Shown: piece by piece, positions 1 through 8,132 of the stretch | How the letters are laid out: every line of letters starts with the position of its first letter | Numbering within the stretch: position 1 is the stretch's first letter | Source of the DNA: Paenibacillus sp. YN15 | Lineage (GTDB): Bacteria; Bacillota; Bacilli; Paenibacillales; NBRC-103111 | Assembly: GCF_003285005.1 (NCBI RefSeq) | Contig: NZ_QMFA01000022.1 | Span: forward strand, 29,957 to 93,956 | Reading direction: 5' to 3' | Length of the DNA: 64,000 nucleotides | Notes under the pieces: model-generated | Seen by the model: only the letters and a program-made list of their open reading frames with translations | Database searches by the model: none | Told to the model about the DNA's origin: nothing | Program-made: the position numbers and the translations under genes

Positions 1-747
1 TATCTTGGCGCCATTGAGGTGCTGGAGGTCAACACCATCGGCCTGCCGGTGACGGATGCGGCCACCAAGGCGGTATTCGTTTCCTTCGCCAAGCGTCTGC
101 GCGAGGACGAAGGCAAGAAGATTCAGGTGGTTGTGGAAAATTACCCGGCCGCCGACTATGAGGGTGTTATTTCCGTCAAAAACGGCATCATTTTGACTGA
201 TGGCACTGTATTGACGGCAGCCCAGGTGGTGGCATGGGTGGCCGGCGCAACGGCAGGGGCGCAAATGAACCAGTCCCTGACCTATGCCGCTTATGATGAT
301 GCCGTGGATGTAACCCCCAAGTACACCAACAGCCAGATCATTGCGGCCCTGCAAGCGGGAGAGCTGCTGTTCACCGGCTCCGGCGGCAAGGCTGTGGTGG
401 AGCAGGATATTAACACCCTGCATAGCTTTAGCCCGGACAAGGGCAAAGCCTTCGCCAAAAACCGCGTGCTCCGTGTGCTGGACGGCATCAACAACGACTT
501 CCGGCAAATTTTTGCCGACTTTTACACCGGGAAGATCAGCAACAATGCCGACGGCCGCAATTTGCTGAAGAACGAATACTCCACCTACCTGGAAACTCTG
601 CAGGGTATTGAGGCCATCCAAAACTTCGACGCTCAAAAGGATCTGACCATCAGCGAGGGCGCCGATCTGGACTCCGTAGTATCCGAGCTGTATGTGCAGC
701 CGGTGGACAGCATGGAAAAGCTTTACCTCACCATTACCGTATCCTAA
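1..747 (+). CDS. xkdK: Contractile tail sheath protein, XkdK-like (5' end missing)
   Basis: The reading frame is open from base 1, so this is the C-terminal 248 residues of a longer protein. It resembles the C-terminal part of PBSX XkdK-type sheath subunits, which polymerise around the tail tube and contract. Visible features are the AxDYEGVISV strand region, a conserved AxVVAWVAGATAG segment and an INTLHSF stretch followed by KNRVLRVLDGI, typical of the sheath C-terminal domain that interlocks with neighbouring subunits. It is followed after 20 bases by the tube gene, the standard sheath-tube order of Myoviridae-type tails. A GTG at 19 is only an internal codon. The family is clear; the missing N-terminus cannot be assessed. 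Confidence 0.88.
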   Translation, partial: YLGAIEVLEVNTIGLPVTDAATKAVFVSFAKRLREDEGKKIQVVVENYPAADYEGVISVKNGIILTDGTVLTAAQVVAWVAGATAGAQMNQSLTYAAYDDAVDVTPKYTNSQIIAALQAGELLFTGSGGKAVVEQDINTLHSFSPDKGKAFAKNRVLRVLDGINNDFRQIFADFYTGKISNNADGRNLLKNEYSTYLETLQGIEAIQNFDAQKDLTISEGADLDSVVSELYVQPVDSMEKLYLTITVS

Positions 748-767
748 TCTGAAAGGAATGAGACAAA

Positions 768-1238
768 ATGGCTTATTTTAAGGAAACCGACGCCATCAGT
801 GGCAAACAAGCAAAAGCCTACATCACCATTGACGGTGTGCGGGAGGAATTGTTCTACGCCAAAAGCCTGGAGGCCACCATTGAAAAAAATAAGGTGGACG
901 TGCCTGTGTTGGGCAAAACCAACACCCCCAAACGCTCCGCCGGCTGGTCCGGCTCCGGCACCCTCACCGTCTACTATGTGACCAGCAAGTTCCGCCAGCT
1001 TATGCGGGAATATGTCAAGACCGGCAAGGATTTCTGGTTCGATCTGATGGTGGTCAACCAACAGCCCGATTCCAGCGCCGGCAGCCAAACCACGGTCCTG
1101 AAGGGCTGCAATCTGGACAGCATCAGCGCCGCCCAATTCGACGCCAGCAGCGATGACATGATGGAAGAGGAAATGCCCTTCACCTTCAACGATTATGAGG
1201 TTCAGGAATTGTTCCAGCCGATTACAGGCGGGAATTAA
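768..1238 (+). CDS. xkdM: Phage tail tube protein, XkdM-like
   Basis: A 156-residue protein of the size expected for the inner tube subunit of contractile tails. It begins MAYFKETDAISGKQAKAY, then carries the GTLTVYYVTSKF and KTGKDFWFDLMVVNQ strands usual in the XkdM family (DUF2001). It follows the sheath gene with a GGAATGAG ribosome site and precedes the assembly chaperone, so the module has canonical order. In the assembled particle it would form the hollow tube inside the sheath. Nothing looks damaged. Confidence 0.88.
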   Translation: MAYFKETDAISGKQAKAYITIDGVREELFYAKSLEATIEKNKVDVPVLGKTNTPKRSAGWSGSGTLTVYYVTSKFRQLMREYVKTGKDFWFDLMVVNQQPDSSAGSQTTVLKGCNLDSISAAQFDASSDDMMEEEMPFTFNDYEVQELFQPITGGN

Positions 1239-1253
1239 GGGGGGAAATGTGGA

Positions 1254-1676
1254 ATGAGTGATTTGAGCGCATTTTATGCCCAGAACGTGGCCGCTTCCGT
1301 AACGGAAGAAATTATCGTATCCCCCCGCTTTTTGAACAAAGGCGGCAAGCCCATTCCCTGGGTGGTTAGAAGCATGACGGAGGAGGAGAATGAATCCATC
1401 CGCAAGGCCGCCACCCGCCGGGTGAAGGGGAGAAACGGGCAATATTCCATGGAGACGGACTCCGCTGAATATCTGGCCAAGCTGGTCACCGCCAGCGTCA
1501 CCTTCCCGGATCTGAAGAATGCCGAGCTGCAAAAATCCTATGGGGTGATGGGCGCAGAAGCCCTGCTGCACAAGATGCTGCTCCCCGGGGAATACGCCAA
1601 TCTCGTGCAGAAGGTCCAGGAGCTGAACGGTTTTGACACCGACTTGAACGAATTGGTGGAAGAAGTAAAAAACTGA
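1254..1676 (+). CDS. xkdN: Tail assembly chaperone, short form (XkdN-like, gpG-type)
   Basis: A 140-residue acidic protein with MSDLSAFYAQNV at its start, matching XkdN-type tail assembly chaperones. Such proteins bind the tape measure protein during tail building. The last codons are GTA AAA AAC TGA, placing a perfect A AAA AAC slippery heptamer directly before the stop. The downstream -1 frame stays open to 1849, so a longer fusion is expected as well (listed separately). It sits between the tube and tape measure genes, exactly where the gpG/gpGT pair lies in many tailed phages. Confidence 0.85.
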   Translation: MSDLSAFYAQNVAASVTEEIIVSPRFLNKGGKPIPWVVRSMTEEENESIRKAATRRVKGRNGQYSMETDSAEYLAKLVTASVTFPDLKNAELQKSYGVMGAEALLHKMLLPGEYANLVQKVQELNGFDTDLNELVEEVKN

Positions 1677-1849
1677 TCGAGGAGGGCGACGGCGAAACCA
1701 ACTACGCCTATTATGCCCTCCACAAGCTGCGCATCCTGCCCCATGAGCTTATGGCCATGTCCCGGCGGGAGCGCGCTGCCATCTACGCCATGATCGACAT
1801 CCGCGTCAAGCAGGAGAAGAAGGAAGCGGCGCGGATGAAGAGAAAATAA
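1254..1849 (+). CDS. Tail assembly chaperone, -1 frameshift fusion (gpGT-type)
   Basis: Reading 1254-1673 and slipping back one base at 1673 gives a 198-residue fusion: the 140-residue chaperone plus 58 residues beginning LIEEGDGETNYAYYALHKLR and ending in a basic ARMKRK tail, with stop TAA at 1847-1849. The extension has no start codon or ribosome site of its own at its beginning, and its reading frame abuts the upstream one precisely at the slippery site. A conserved -1 frameshift in this gene position is established for many dsDNA phages, where the T extension recruits the tape measure protein. That it works here is inferred from sequence. Confidence 0.75.
1667..1673 (+). other. Programmed -1 ribosomal frameshift site (A AAA AAC)
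   Basis: Heptamer X XXY YYZ = A AAA AAC in the correct phase (gtA AAA AAC tga), the most efficient class of bacterial -1 slippery sequence. It ends immediately before the stop codon of the short chaperone and joins a 58-codon open -1 frame. No obvious strong pseudoknot was worked out downstream; the adjacent stop codon itself may provide the pause. Confidence 0.75.
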
Positions 1850-1852
1850 CCC

Positions 1853-1881
1853 AAAGACACTCTCGTAAGGGGAGTGTCTTT
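1853..1881 (+). promoter_or_regulatory. Perfect stem-loop over the tape measure translation start region
   Basis: A 10-bp perfect inverted repeat (AAAGACACTC at 1853-1862, GAGTGTCTTT at 1872-1881) with a 9-base loop. The loop and right arm contain the AAGGGGA Shine-Dalgarno-like stretch (1867-1873) and the candidate starts GTG 1874 and TTG 1880. Only GATTTTC follows, so it is a poor terminator. Its placement suggests translational control or stoichiometry setting between chaperone and tape measure. Confidence 0.5.
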
Positions 1882-4276
1882 GATTTTCTACGGAAAGGCG
1901 GTGAATGTCCTGAATACCACAACCTCGGCATTAAAGATGTTTGATAAGCTGACGAAGCGGTTTGATGAGGTCACGAAAGCCCTCAACCGGATTACGAAGC
2001 TTGAGATGGCCGGTGAGCTAACGAAGCTCGAAGTACCGGGGGAATTTCTAAAGCTTAAAATGACCGGTGAGTTGACAAAGCTTAAAGTTCCACAGATGCT
2101 TTTAAGGCTCACAATAATTTGCAGTTTGGTTATTCCGTTTATTCCTGAAGTGTACACCATTTTTGTATTCGTTCATTTTATCATTTCCGATCAGCCATTC
2201 TGGTTTGGACGGTTCGGAGAAGAGAACCAGCAAGATGTATACTCTCGGGTCATTGTCCATGGGGTTGTAGAGGGGCAGCCGTTGTTGGAGGCATCACAGC
2301 AACTATTACTTCCGGGACCAATAGAGATACCATTACTTCCAGGACCAATAGAGGCACCATTATTGCTGGAGACATCAAAAGCTACCGATTTGCAGTCGAA
2401 GATTTTGGGTCATTTGAAAAAAGCATTCAATAAGTTAAATCCTAAGGGAATATTTGAATCCGCAGCTACAAAGATTAAGGAATCAATGGAAACTGCATTT
2501 AGTAAATTGAAGCCAAAGGAATTATTTAACTCTGTATCTACTAAGTTTAAAAACTTCGGAAATAGACTTAAGGATTCATGGAAAAAAAACAGCACCAATA
2601 AGCTTAAATTTCCTGAATTTAAAGATATGGATAACGTCAAAAAGGCTTTATCCTTAACCATGGGCACTGCCATGAAGCAGCAGAAAATAAAGGGGGCTTT
2701 TGTTGCCCGTTCCGGAAATGCTCAACTGGGAGGCGCCATTTATGATCAGGTTGCCAAACAGGCTCTACAATATGGACAAAATCCAGATGCTGCCTTATCC
2801 AGTGTCATGACCTTTACCGAGACCACATTGGACCCAAGCAAGCTGACCGAACTGAATAAGCTGGCTATGCGGTTAGCGCAGATGAATCCCGAAAAAGGCT
2901 TGGAAGGTGCCGCTTCTTCCATGATGGACCTTTTTAAAGGCGAATCCTCCTCCATGGTTAGCGATTTCGGCATGGGAGAATCATCCGTGGAAGCAAGCGC
3001 TGCCCTCAAAGCAGGCAAGGCGGGAGACATTAACGGATTTATCAAAGGGATGGATGAACTGCTGAATAAGCGGAATATGACGGAACAGGCATTCGAGGAT
3101 ATGATGAAATCGCCAGCAACCCAGTGGGAGAAGGCCGTAAACAGCTTCAAGTTCAACTTGGGCTTGGTCGGTCAAATGGGATTGGAGGCGTTTGGTCCCT
3201 TAATTACTATGATTACGGAGGCCTTTGATTCCGGCAAATTCACGCCATTTTTTACTCTCTTTGGCAAAGGGCTTTATATCATTGTTACTTTGGTCACTTG
3301 GCTAGCAGAGGGGTTGATGGGCGTACTTGACTTTCTGGCTGCTAATATTCCGCTTATAACGGGGCTAATCGCCAGTGGGCTGATTGTTGCTTTATGGAAC
3401 GTGCTTCCTCCTCTATTCGCAATGATTCCTCCCATATTAACACAAGCCGGAGCATGGCTTATGGCCAATTTGCCTATTTTTCTTATTATTGGCGCTGTTG
3501 CTCTTTTACTTTTTATCCTTCAGAAAATGGGAGTATCTGCAGGCCAGATTGTTGGCTTTATTACAGGCGTGTTTTATACATTCTTTGCTTATATAAAAAA
3601 TAGCATTGTTTATTTTTGGAATATCCTTATTTCTCTAAAAGAGTTTCTTATGAATGTTTTTAAAGACCCTCTGTATGCGATAAAAAAACTGCTTTATGAT
3701 TTAGCTCAAAATGCCGCTGGTCTTTTTGGCAGTGTTATTAATGGAATTGTGAGCAAATTAAATTCCTTACTCAAGGCTGCAGAAAAAATCGGTATCAAAG
3801 TTCCATTGATTCCCGAAGTGGAAATGGATGAATGGCTGGAACAATTAAAGCCCACTTCAAACAAGAATGTAGTTGATCTATCAAACGAAAAAATGCAGTT
3901 TGAAAATCTTGGAGATGCGTTTGACAAAGGCTTTGATAAAGGGGAGGCGCTTATGGACGGATTAAGCTCCATGAAAAACCCCTTCAAGATGGATTCCAAA
4001 TACGACGGTGCCATCCCGCCCATTGATAACATCAAAAAGGTGAATGAAATCGGCTCCATCAACGACACGGTCGAGGTTAGCGGTGAGGATCTGGCGACGA
4101 TGCGGGAGCTGGCGGAGATGAAGAATATCCAGAATTTTGTACAGATGACGCCCAGTGTGAATGTTCAGACGGGGGATGTTCGTCAGGAATCCGATATTAA
4201 CACCATTGTGGCCCGCATCGAGCAGGTGCTTACGGAGCAGATCGTGAGCAGCGCCCAGGGGGTGTATGGCACATGA
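1880..4276 (+). CDS. Phage tail tape measure protein (XkdO-position)
   Basis: About 798 residues, between the tail chaperone and the LysM protein, the tape measure position. It has an N-terminal amphipathic part, hydrophobic segments near residues 75-100 and 470-600, and a soluble C-terminus containing AEMKNIQNFVQMTPSVNVQT. Tape measures set tail length and exit during injection. The start is uncertain: TTG 1880 has AAGGGGA at six bases; GTG 1874 and GTG 1901 are alternatives, and an AAAGGCGGTGA stretch overlaps 1901. Residues about 30-70 carry a short imperfect repeat (GELTKL, PGEFLKL, GELTKL) and about 140-155 a doubled LLPGPIE. Base composition is oddly AT-rich from about 1900 to 3950, then GC-rich again for the last 100 codons, suggesting mosaic exchange. 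Confidence 0.78.
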   Translation: MIFYGKAVNVLNTTTSALKMFDKLTKRFDEVTKALNRITKLEMAGELTKLEVPGEFLKLKMTGELTKLKVPQMLLRLTIICSLVIPFIPEVYTIFVFVHFIISDQPFWFGRFGEENQQDVYSRVIVHGVVEGQPLLEASQQLLLPGPIEIPLLPGPIEAPLLLETSKATDLQSKILGHLKKAFNKLNPKGIFESAATKIKESMETAFSKLKPKELFNSVSTKFKNFGNRLKDSWKKNSTNKLKFPEFKDMDNVKKALSLTMGTAMKQQKIKGAFVARSGNAQLGGAIYDQVAKQALQYGQNPDAALSSVMTFTETTLDPSKLTELNKLAMRLAQMNPEKGLEGAASSMMDLFKGESSSMVSDFGMGESSVEASAALKAGKAGDINGFIKGMDELLNKRNMTEQAFEDMMKSPATQWEKAVNSFKFNLGLVGQMGLEAFGPLITMITEAFDSGKFTPFFTLFGKGLYIIVTLVTWLAEGLMGVLDFLAANIPLITGLIASGLIVALWNVLPPLFAMIPPILTQAGAWLMANLPIFLIIGAVALLLFILQKMGVSAGQIVGFITGVFYTFFAYIKNSIVYFWNILISLKEFLMNVFKDPLYAIKKLLYDLAQNAAGLFGSVINGIVSKLNSLLKAAEKIGIKVPLIPEVEMDEWLEQLKPTSNKNVVDLSNEKMQFENLGDAFDKGFDKGEALMDGLSSMKNPFKMDSKYDGAIPPIDNIKKVNEIGSINDTVEVSGEDLATMRELAEMKNIQNFVQMTPSVNVQTGDVRQESDINTIVARIEQVLTEQIVSSAQGVYGT

Positions 4277-4974
4277 CCTCCGCATATGGTTTATGGCTGT
4301 CGTTTAACAATCAGGAGGAGGTTTTTGAGTTTCCGATTCTGCCCGGCAAAATCGAGGTTAGCGGCAAGGGAGAAGGCTCCGGTTACGAGGTGTATGGCCT
4401 TGGCCAGATTAATGTGATCAAATCTCCCGGGCTGGCGGAGTATTCCTTTGAGACCATTTTGCCGGCTGTCGAAAATCGGTATCCCTTCATTACTGCCCGC
4501 TATTACTATGAGCCGAGGTATTACGTGGAGCTTATCGAGAAATGGCGGCAAACCCGGCATCCCATCCGGTTTGTCTACACCGGCCCCAGCCTGCAGATCA
4601 ATACGCCTGCTTCCATTGAGAGCTTCGATTGGTCCGAAACTGCGGGGGAGAACGGGGATATCCAGATCAGTCTGGGGCTGAAGGAATACCGGTTCTATGC
4701 GGCCCGGCGCGCTGTTGTGGTGGATGGTCAGGTTCAGCAAAGTGAGCCGCCCAGAGCGGATTACCGGAGCTTCCAGCCGTTTTATGTGGTCAAGGAGGAG
4801 AAGGAATCGCTGTCCGACATCAGCCAAAGGGTATACGGTACTCCGGACTACCATGCGAAGATCAAGGAGCATAATGGCCTGAGCGATGCCGATGCCCAAA
4901 ATCTCTTCCCCGGTCAAATCCTGAAGCTGCCTAATGAATTTTTGCTGAAGGGGCCGGAGGGGGTTGTTACATGA
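4273..4974 (+). CDS. xkdP: LysM-domain tail/baseplate protein, XkdP-like
   Basis: 233 residues. The N-terminal two thirds match the XkdP/YqbP type (LWLSFNNQEEVFEFPILP, then KYYYEPRYYVELIEKW-like strands). Residues about 175-223 form a LysM fold: YVVKEEKESLSDISQRVYG, then HNGLSDADAQNLFPGQILKLP. LysM binds peptidoglycan or its fragments; in contractile tails this protein lies at the tape measure-hub junction. The start overlaps the tape measure stop (ATGA) and its stop overlaps the next start (ATGA), so the three genes are translationally coupled. Confidence 0.85.
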   Translation: MTSAYGLWLSFNNQEEVFEFPILPGKIEVSGKGEGSGYEVYGLGQINVIKSPGLAEYSFETILPAVENRYPFITARYYYEPRYYVELIEKWRQTRHPIRFVYTGPSLQINTPASIESFDWSETAGENGDIQISLGLKEYRFYAARRAVVVDGQVQQSEPPRADYRSFQPFYVVKEEKESLSDISQRVYGTPDYHAKIKEHNGLSDADAQNLFPGQILKLPNEFLLKGPEGVVT

Positions 4975-5939
4975 TTACCATTCAACTGGATAACAAGGAC
5001 GGGAACATGTGGGATCTTTCGGAGATCGTCTCCGGCCTGTCCTGGTCCACCACCCGGACGGGCCGTCCGGCCAGCATTGAGTTTTCCCTGCTGAGGAATG
5101 GGTTCTACCAATCCGACAGCTTTGCCATCCGCAACGGAGATATTGTCCGGGTCCTTAAGGACGGTGCAGGTATTTTTTACGGGTATGTATTCTCTATTGG
5201 GCATAACCCTGACGGAGAGGTATCGGTAAAGGCATATGACCAGGTCCGTTACCTGTTGTCCAAGGCCTACTATATCTTCAAGGGTCAAACGGCCACGGAG
5301 ATTATTACCCAACTGGCTGCCGATTTCCAATTAAAGACGGGAACGTTGGAGGACACGGGGTTTAAGATCGAATCCATGGTGGAGGACGGGCAAACCCTGC
5401 TGGACATCATTGAAAAGGCTCTTACACTGACGCTGATTTCTACACAGCGCCATTATGTGTTTTTGGATGATTATGGGGGGCTATCTGTGCGGCTGGTAGA
5501 TAATCTCAAGATGGATTTCTATATCGGCGACGGCAGCCTGATGACCGGCTACGATTATTCCGCGGATATTGATTCGGACACCTATAACCGGATCAAGCTG
5601 TACAAGGAGAATAAGGATACCGGCAGGCGGGAGGTTCACATGGTGGAGGACAGCGCCAATATTGCCAAATGGGGTGTGCTCCAGCTGTACCAAAGTGTGG
5701 ACGAGAAGAAGAACGAGGCCCAGATCCAGGAGATGCTGGATCAGTTGGCCCAGTTGAAAAACCGGGAGAGCAAATCCTTGAAGCTGAATGCGGTTGGGGA
5801 TATCCGGGTCCGCGCCGGTGTGTATGTTCCCGTGGTGATCGATTCTCTGGGTCTGAACCTGCCGATGCTGGTGGATGAGGCGAAGCACAGCTTTGAGGGC
5901 GATGACCATACTATGTCGCTAACGTTAAAAGTCATTTAA
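4971..5939 (+). CDS. xkdQ: Baseplate hub protein, XkdQ-like
   Basis: 322 residues with the gpD/gp27-like hub features of XkdQ/YqbQ: an N-terminal DLSEIVSGLSWSTTRTGRPA segment, GDIVRVLKDGAGIFYGYVF (tudor-like beta fold), an AYDQVRYLLSKAYYIF segment and a C-terminal GVYVPVVIDSLGLNLPMLVD strand region. It would form the central hub on which the tube is built. ATGA overlap with the upstream gene shows coupling; a 12-base gap separates it from xkdR. Confidence 0.86.
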   Translation: MITIQLDNKDGNMWDLSEIVSGLSWSTTRTGRPASIEFSLLRNGFYQSDSFAIRNGDIVRVLKDGAGIFYGYVFSIGHNPDGEVSVKAYDQVRYLLSKAYYIFKGQTATEIITQLAADFQLKTGTLEDTGFKIESMVEDGQTLLDIIEKALTLTLISTQRHYVFLDDYGGLSVRLVDNLKMDFYIGDGSLMTGYDYSADIDSDTYNRIKLYKENKDTGRREVHMVEDSANIAKWGVLQLYQSVDEKKNEAQIQEMLDQLAQLKNRESKSLKLNAVGDIRVRAGVYVPVVIDSLGLNLPMLVDEAKHSFEGDDHTMSLTLKVI

Positions 5940-5951
5940 GGCAGGTGAGGC

Positions 5952-6278
5952 ATGATGTTGAATGCTATACGGCAAGCGGCGTTAACCGGGATGGAAGCTG
6001 GCAAACCCGCGGCTGTCATGTTTGGAGAGGTTGTATCCGGCAATCCGCTGCAGGTAAACGTGGACCAGCGTTTTACCCTGGATGCGGATTTTTTGATTCT
6101 GCCGGAATCGTTAATCAGGCTGGAATTGGACCTGAGCCATACCCACGGCTCTACTGGGTCAGGCTTGAATGATCCGGTGGTGATTCGTCCGGGCCTGCAG
6201 GCGGGGGATAAGGTGATTCTGCTGCGGGTGCAGGGCGGGCAGCAGTTTCTCATTTTGGATAAGGTGGCGGTGTTATGA
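5952..6278 (+). CDS. xkdR: DUF2577 tail protein, XkdR-like
   Basis: 108 residues with an OB-like pattern: KPAAVMFGEVVSGNPLQVNV, DADFLILPESLI, and a C-terminal GDKVILLRVQGGQQFLILDKV strand pair. DUF2577 proteins sit between hub and baseplate wedge genes in PBSX-like elements and probably correspond to small spike or hub components. The start has AGGTGAGG just upstream (ATG 5952, or the adjacent ATG 5955). The stop overlaps the next gene by ATGA. Confidence 0.83.
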   Translation: MMLNAIRQAALTGMEAGKPAAVMFGEVVSGNPLQVNVDQRFTLDADFLILPESLIRLELDLSHTHGSTGSGLNDPVVIRPGLQAGDKVILLRVQGGQQFLILDKVAVL

Positions 6279-6679
6279 TTCCATCTGGTGGACAACTGAC
6301 TGCCGCATTGCCGGGCAGAATCGCAGAGCAGCCCTCCAGAACCTGGCGGCTGGATGGGAAGACCGGGCGTATTGCCGGGAAGATTGACGGTTTGGAGGCT
6401 GTCAAACAGGCGGTTTATAAAATTTTGCAGACGGAGCGGTATGAGTACATGGCCTACAGCTTCGACTATGGCGTGGAGCTGCGGAATCTGACGGGACAGA
6501 GCCCCGCTTATGCCCAGTCCGAGCTGCACCGAAGGATTGCCGAGGCGTTGTTGCAGGACTCCCGGGTTCAGGCCGTCCGGGACTTCCAATTTGAACATGC
6601 GGGAGACACAATGACGGTTCGGTTCACGGTGGAAACATCGGCCGGAACATTCGAGCAGGAGGTGAGTGTGAGTGTATGA
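6275..6679 (+). CDS. xkdS: DUF2634 baseplate wedge protein, XkdS-like
   Basis: 134 residues of the gp25-like/DUF2634 family. It shows RTWRLDGKTGRIAGKIDG near the N-terminus, then QAVYKILQTERYEYMAYSFDYGVEL, the conserved helix-strand region of gp25-type wedge proteins, and a C-terminal beta hairpin. It links sheath initiation to the baseplate. It overlaps xkdR by four bases and xkdT by eight bases, so the operon is tightly coupled. Confidence 0.85.
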   Translation: MIPSGGQLTAALPGRIAEQPSRTWRLDGKTGRIAGKIDGLEAVKQAVYKILQTERYEYMAYSFDYGVELRNLTGQSPAYAQSELHRRIAEALLQDSRVQAVRDFQFEHAGDTMTVRFTVETSAGTFEQEVSVSV

Positions 6680-7709
6680 GCATCAGACTTATTCGGCGAT
6701 TTTGACCAGAATGCTGGCCCAGGTGCCGGATACAGAGGATAAGCGGGAGGGCAGCATCATCCATGATGCCTTGGCTCCGGCGGCGGCAGAGCTTGCTCAG
6801 GCCTATATTTCCCTGGATGAGGCCTTGCGGTTGGGCTTGGGGGATACGTCCAGCGGCGAATATTTGGACCGGCGGGGCTCCGAGGTTGGGGTGGAGAGGA
6901 AGCAAGCCTCCAAAGCGCAGCGGAAGGGATTGTTTTGGGATGCAGCAGGCAAGGCCTTTGATGTGCCGCTGGGAAGCAGGTATTCCTGCGATTCCCTGAC
7001 TTTTGTGGTGACAAGCCGGATTTCGGCGGGGCAGTTTGCTCTGGAATGCGAGGCTCCCGGTGAGGGGGGGAACCGGGCTTTGGGTAAGCTTTTGCCCATC
7101 AGCTATGTCGCCGGGTTGGCCAGAGCCGAATTGACGGACGTGCTGCTGGCCGGAGAGGACCGGGAGAAGGATGAGCAACTGCGGGAGCGTATCCTGCAAA
7201 AGGTCAGGCAGCCCGCCACCAGCGGTAACGCCTCCCACTATATCCAATGGGCCACTTCTGTTACAGGAGTGGGCGCAGCCAAGGTAACGGAGCAATGGAA
7301 CGGACCCGGCACGGTTAAGGTCAGCATTGTGGATACGGATCGGGAACCGGCTTCACCCGCGTTGGTGGAAGCGGCGGCGGACTACATCGAAACGGTCCGC
7401 CCGGTTTGTGTGGCGGTGACGGTGGTATCTGCCACAGGCCTAAGCGTCAATGTGGCTGCCACCATCGTGCTGGCCACAGGCTACACCCTGCAGGCGGTGC
7501 AGGATGCTTTCCACACAGCGCTGGCGGATTATTTGCGCGGAGTAGCTTTTGCCGCGACCTATGTGAGCTATGCCAAGATCGGCACGCTGCTTCTGGGCAC
7601 CGACGGTGTGCTGGATTATACGGCACTGTCCGTAAACGGCGGCACGGCCAATGTAGTGCTGGCGGATAACCAGGTGCCTGTGGCAGGCTCTGTGGAGCTG
7701 GGGGTGTAG
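6672..7709 (+). CDS. xkdT: Baseplate J-like protein, XkdT
   Basis: 345 residues, typical for XkdT/gpJ. The N-terminus has QTYSAILTRMLAQVPDTEDKREGS, and a GDTSSGEYLDRRGSEVGVER motif precedes the beta-rich core. GEGGNRALGKL and DREKDEQLRERIL (about residues 133-180) are the conserved baseplate J signature, followed by a C-terminal domain containing ATGLSVNVAATIVLA. It forms the wedge platform that triggers sheath contraction. The GTG start overlaps the xkdS stop. Confidence 0.88.
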   Translation: MYEHQTYSAILTRMLAQVPDTEDKREGSIIHDALAPAAAELAQAYISLDEALRLGLGDTSSGEYLDRRGSEVGVERKQASKAQRKGLFWDAAGKAFDVPLGSRYSCDSLTFVVTSRISAGQFALECEAPGEGGNRALGKLLPISYVAGLARAELTDVLLAGEDREKDEQLRERILQKVRQPATSGNASHYIQWATSVTGVGAAKVTEQWNGPGTVKVSIVDTDREPASPALVEAAADYIETVRPVCVAVTVVSATGLSVNVAATIVLATGYTLQAVQDAFHTALADYLRGVAFAATYVSYAKIGTLLLGTDGVLDYTALSVNGGTANVVLADNQVPVAGSVELGV

Positions 7710-7715
7710 GACAGG

Positions 7716-8129
7716 ATGGTGTATCCCGAACAAAAGGATGTTTTTGTGGCAAAGCTCAATAAAAAGCAGGACGGCGGCGTGTATGTCATCGACGAGCAGG
7801 TTCAACTGGCGGATGGTGCATATGAAGGCTTGCTGGCCCATGACAATGCAGTAAACAGCACGGTAAAGGTGTTTACGGGTCCGAAGCTTACCGGTCTGGA
7901 AATTACGTCCTGGACGTTGTCCACTCCTGCGGAGATGCCTTGGCAAAGGCGTATTCGCATTTTTGCGGAGGCTCCGGTAGTTTATGTGAGCTACGAAACA
8001 CCGGGGGATCAAGTGGAGGCCGATGATGTGAACGCGCTGCAGGAAGCCGTGATGGCCACACAGGCGGAGCTGGACCGGTACATGGCCGAAGGGATTGTGG
8101 ATGGCGGATCATTTTATGAGGGGGAATGA
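7716..8129 (+). CDS. Hypothetical baseplate/tail protein
   Basis: 137 residues, function not recognised. The N-terminus (YPEQKDVFVAKLNKKQDGG) starts a beta-rich domain of about 90 residues. A short helix (DDVNALQEAVMATQAELDRYM) and a glycine-rich end follow. Position between the baseplate J gene and the first fibre-type gene suggests an adaptor that seats fibres on the baseplate. The ribosome site is weak and the start could be ATG 7716 or GTG 7719. Spacing to its neighbours is 3-6 bases. Confidence 0.7.
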   Translation: MVYPEQKDVFVAKLNKKQDGGVYVIDEQVQLADGAYEGLLAHDNAVNSTVKVFTGPKLTGLEITSWTLSTPAEMPWQRRIRIFAEAPVVYVSYETPGDQVEADDVNALQEAVMATQAELDRYMAEGIVDGGSFYEGE

Positions 8130-8132
8130 TAC

